DNA of 64,000 bases from Candidatus Gastranaerophilales bacterium (lineage in GTDB: Bacteria; Cyanobacteriota; Vampirovibrionia; Gastranaerophilales; Gastranaerophilaceae). Position 1 is the first letter of the stretch; each line of letters starts with the position of its first letter. The stretch lies in contig CALUVT010000002.1 in assembly GCA_944324345.1 (NCBI GenBank), positions 248,001 through 312,000 on the forward strand, given 5' to 3'. Made by a program: the position numbers and the translations under genes. Positions 62,738 through 64,000 of this stretch are shown here, piece after piece. The notes under the pieces were generated by a model. The model saw nothing but the letters and a program-made list of their open reading frames with translations, was not told where the DNA came from and did no database searches.

Positions 62738-63507
62738 TTATGGGAGACATTCCCAGTAAGTTTTGGAAGAATCAGTTTCGCACTTATTTGCTACTGCATA
62801 TTTAGAGCAAGTAAAACCCTGATAGTGTTCTCTTTGACTTGTAAGACATCCACCAAAAGCAGTGTATGGGACCAAATTATTATTTTTATCAATACTAAAC
62901 GAAAACAAATCATATCCTAAACGATTGGGGCCTTTGGCCGGGCCATTTATATCAATGTGATAACCAGAACCAGCCCAAGGGCCCATAAATATAAGTATAC
63001 CACTGCTTGTAATTATTGATTTTGTAGTTAGTGAATCTGGGTCGATATGGGCATAACTACCCTTTACAAAAGAATCATACGCTTTTGGATTTCCACCTGC
63101 ACATTTCAGATAATATATATTGCACATTCTTGAATTTGAGATATATTTTATGAGCCTGTCCAAATGATTTGAATATCTGTCCTTTCCTGGTATTGAGCTA
63201 TCCTGCAAATCATTATACATAGAAGGATAATCCTGAGCCATAGCCATATTTGCGTTTGCGAGAACTGAATAAGCAGTTTTAAACTGGGTTTCTAAAACCT
63301 TTTTTTGATATTTGGCAATCAAGGCCGGAATAGTTATTGCAGCAATAACACCAATTATACCAAGGGTAATCAAAACTTCTCCAAGAGTAAATGCATCTCT
63401 TTTGCATATCACATCTTTACTATAAAAAGAAGAAGCTTCTAAAACGCCCCCCCCCCGAAAATACCACTGCAAGTGGATTTACGATTATTAATAAATAAAC
63501 TCTTCAT
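62738..63507 (-). CDS. Type IV pilin-like protein B, phase-OFF by a G10 tract
   Basis: ATG 63507 has AAAAGGAG 6 nt upstream and encodes MKSLFINNRKSTCSGIFGGG, but after ten G it stops at TAG near 63439. With eleven (or eight) G the start joins the pilin frame running to 62738. That frame has the prepilin motif FTLGEVLITLGIIGVIAAIT after an unusually long leader, a Cys-containing globular domain, GPNRLGYDLFSFSID and the C-terminus TYWECLP. The only other start in the pilin frame is a TTG at 63472 without a Shine-Dalgarno. Paralogue of pilin A. It lies 24 nt behind the T-run of a structured RNA. Confidence 0.8.
63447..63456 (-). repeat. Homopolymeric G10 tract (coding strand) in the pilin B leader
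   Basis: Ten consecutive G on the minus strand within codons 18-21 of the frame from ATG 63507. Same length and same frame effect as the C10 tract of pilin A. Confidence 0.9.
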
Positions 63508-63530
63508 ATTCAGCTCCTTTTCTATTCTTT

Positions 63531-63711
63531 AAAAAAAGCCCTGCACAGATGTGATTTTGTTGCCTGCGTGGTCTCGCAGGTGGGTGAACGCCTCGGATTA
63601 TCCGTTTCCCGCTGGCGATTATCAATCGGCGGGTATACTTCACATCCTGTCAGAGTCAATTCTCCCTTTTATAATAAATGTAGGAACAAAATAAGCACCC
63701 ATACAGAGCTT
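63531..63711 (-). ncRNA. Structured RNA upstream of pilin B (6S-like RNA or regulatory leader)
   Basis: Predicted transcript of about 180 nt with GC-richer, heavily paired sequence. The ends pair (AAGCTCTG 63711-63704 with CAGGGCTT 63543-63536), and seven T follow. Inside is a second stem GATGTGA / TCACATC enclosing three hairpins: CCCGC...GCGGG, CGGAT...ATCCG, and CCTGCG-AGACCA-CGCAGG. The last is preceded by TTCACC and followed by AACA, as in the 3' half of 6S RNA. Length and paired ends also fit 6S RNA. However, no separate promoter fits in the 24 nt before pilin B, so it may instead be a terminating leader that controls it. No known riboswitch class recognised. Confidence 0.55.
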
Positions 63712-63715
63712 ACAT

Positions 63716-63744
63716 ATTATAACACATATTTTTTGCAAATTCAA
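63716..63744 (-). promoter_or_regulatory. Promoter of the structured RNA / pilin B leader
   Basis: On the minus strand, TTGAAT (63744-63739), a 17-nt spacer and extended -10 TGT-TATAAT (63721-63716). One of the best promoters in the window; predicted start near 63710. Confidence 0.75.
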
Positions 63745-63763
63745 TATTCAAACTGTTTATAAT

Positions 63764-63982
63764 TTATTTTGAATACTTATTTGCACCAAAATAAAAGCCA
63801 ACATACGCAGACAAAAGAACAACAGAAACTACATTGAATATAGTCAAATTTGCACTTTCATCATAAAATATGTTTAACAAGGCTGTTATTACAGCTAAGA
63901 CTAAAGCAACTAAAGTATATTTAAATGTACTTTTCGATAAAATCTTATCATTTGATATATTATTGGAATTTACATTTGTCAT
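63764..63982 (-). CDS. Small two-helix membrane protein, possibly partial at its 5' end
   Basis: 72 aa from ATG 63982: a polar Asn/Ser-rich N-terminus, then two transmembrane helices (LVALVLAVITALLNIFY and FNVVSVVLLSAYVGFYFGA) joined by a short acidic loop, ending KYSK. No Shine-Dalgarno precedes this ATG and the frame stays open to the window edge, so the true start may lie outside. It reads towards the structured-RNA promoter. No family recognised. Confidence 0.55.
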   Translation of the reverse strand: MTNVNSNNISNDKILSKSTFKYTLVALVLAVITALLNIFYDESANLTIFNVVSVVLLSAYVGFYFGANKYSK

Positions 63983-64000
63983 CGAATTTATGTTTGAAAG

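Noticed and set aside
63600-63650. TPP riboswitch-like string (GATAATCGCCAGCGGGAA) in the structured RNA
   Set aside because: Only the 3' part is similar; the obligatory CTGAGA side is absent and the stems differ.
1-64000. CRISPR arrays, insertion sequences, prophage or integrase genes
   Set aside because: No direct-repeat/spacer array, transposase, integrase or phage structural gene was found on either strand.

Overview
The window is a stretch of AT-rich bacterial chromosome (about one third GC by eye) with dense coding on both strands, intrinsic terminators between most units, no insertion sequences and no CRISPR array. It best fits a non-photosynthetic relative of Cyanobacteria (Melainabacteria/Vampirovibrionia, Gastranaerophilales-like). 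The reasons are a plant/cyanobacteria-type Ski2-like RNA helicase, a three-domain NifU, a protein with three SLH domains plus a CsaB-type pyruvyl transferase, CHASE2-cyclase signalling, class III pilins with a FTLxEVLITLGIIG N-terminus, and many lineage-specific short proteins. This placement is inference from gene content, not from a marker-gene tree.

Layout. 1-4 kb: partial CoA-disulfide reductase-like enzyme, small unknown proteins, orphan sugar ABC permease, phosphohexomutase. 4.2-7.1 kb: rpsE-rpmD-rplO-secY, split from the rest of the ribosomal cluster. 7.2-14.5 kb: PilZ protein and short PLP decarboxylase, a large unknown protein, a HEAT-like protein, a polytopic membrane protein and a patatin. 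14.5-18.4 kb: tRNA-Leu, an EF-hand protein, then csaB-kdgK-eda on the minus strand. 18.4-26.6 kb: CHASE2 cyclase-recG, rpiB, rsfS, a TPR protein and a Tic20-like protein. 26.6-34.6 kb: phosphodiester glycosidase with a structured leader, Ski2-like helicase, serS, isocitrate dehydrogenase. 34.6-38.2 kb: two related glycine-zipper proteins and a uridine-kinase-like enzyme. 38.2-49.8 kb: Cys-rich secreted protein, SLH protein, pyk, yjbQ/obgE, tsaD, gshB, a coiled-coil membrane protein, MBL hydrolase, ribD and a MEMO-AMMECR1 fusion. 49.8-55.8 kb: dnaX, LD-carboxypeptidase, DUF1796-like protein, nifU-nifS. 56-64 kb: repeat protein, rpsU, pilin A, SNF2 helicase, gpmI, pilin B, a structured RNA leader and a small membrane protein.

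Most genes are ordinary metabolism and information processing: lower glycolysis (gpmI, pyk), 2-keto-3-deoxygluconate use (kdgK, eda), Fe-S assembly, translation, and envelope sugar and peptidoglycan work.

The most notable observation is a pair of paralogous pilin genes, A at 57.3 kb and B at 63.5 kb. Each has a strong Shine-Dalgarno and ATG, followed by a run of exactly ten C (A) or ten G (B). Each run puts the start out of frame with the pilin, and eleven bases would restore the frame in both. They look like two phase-variable pilins, both OFF in this sequence. Pilin B also lies immediately behind a roughly 180-nt structured RNA with its own promoter and a terminal T-run. Other recurring signals are promoters whose -10 box lies 6-7 nt before the start codon (probable leaderless genes), a shared upstream element in front of several unknown genes, and an N-terminal Phe-x-Gly-type motif in several short unknown proteins.
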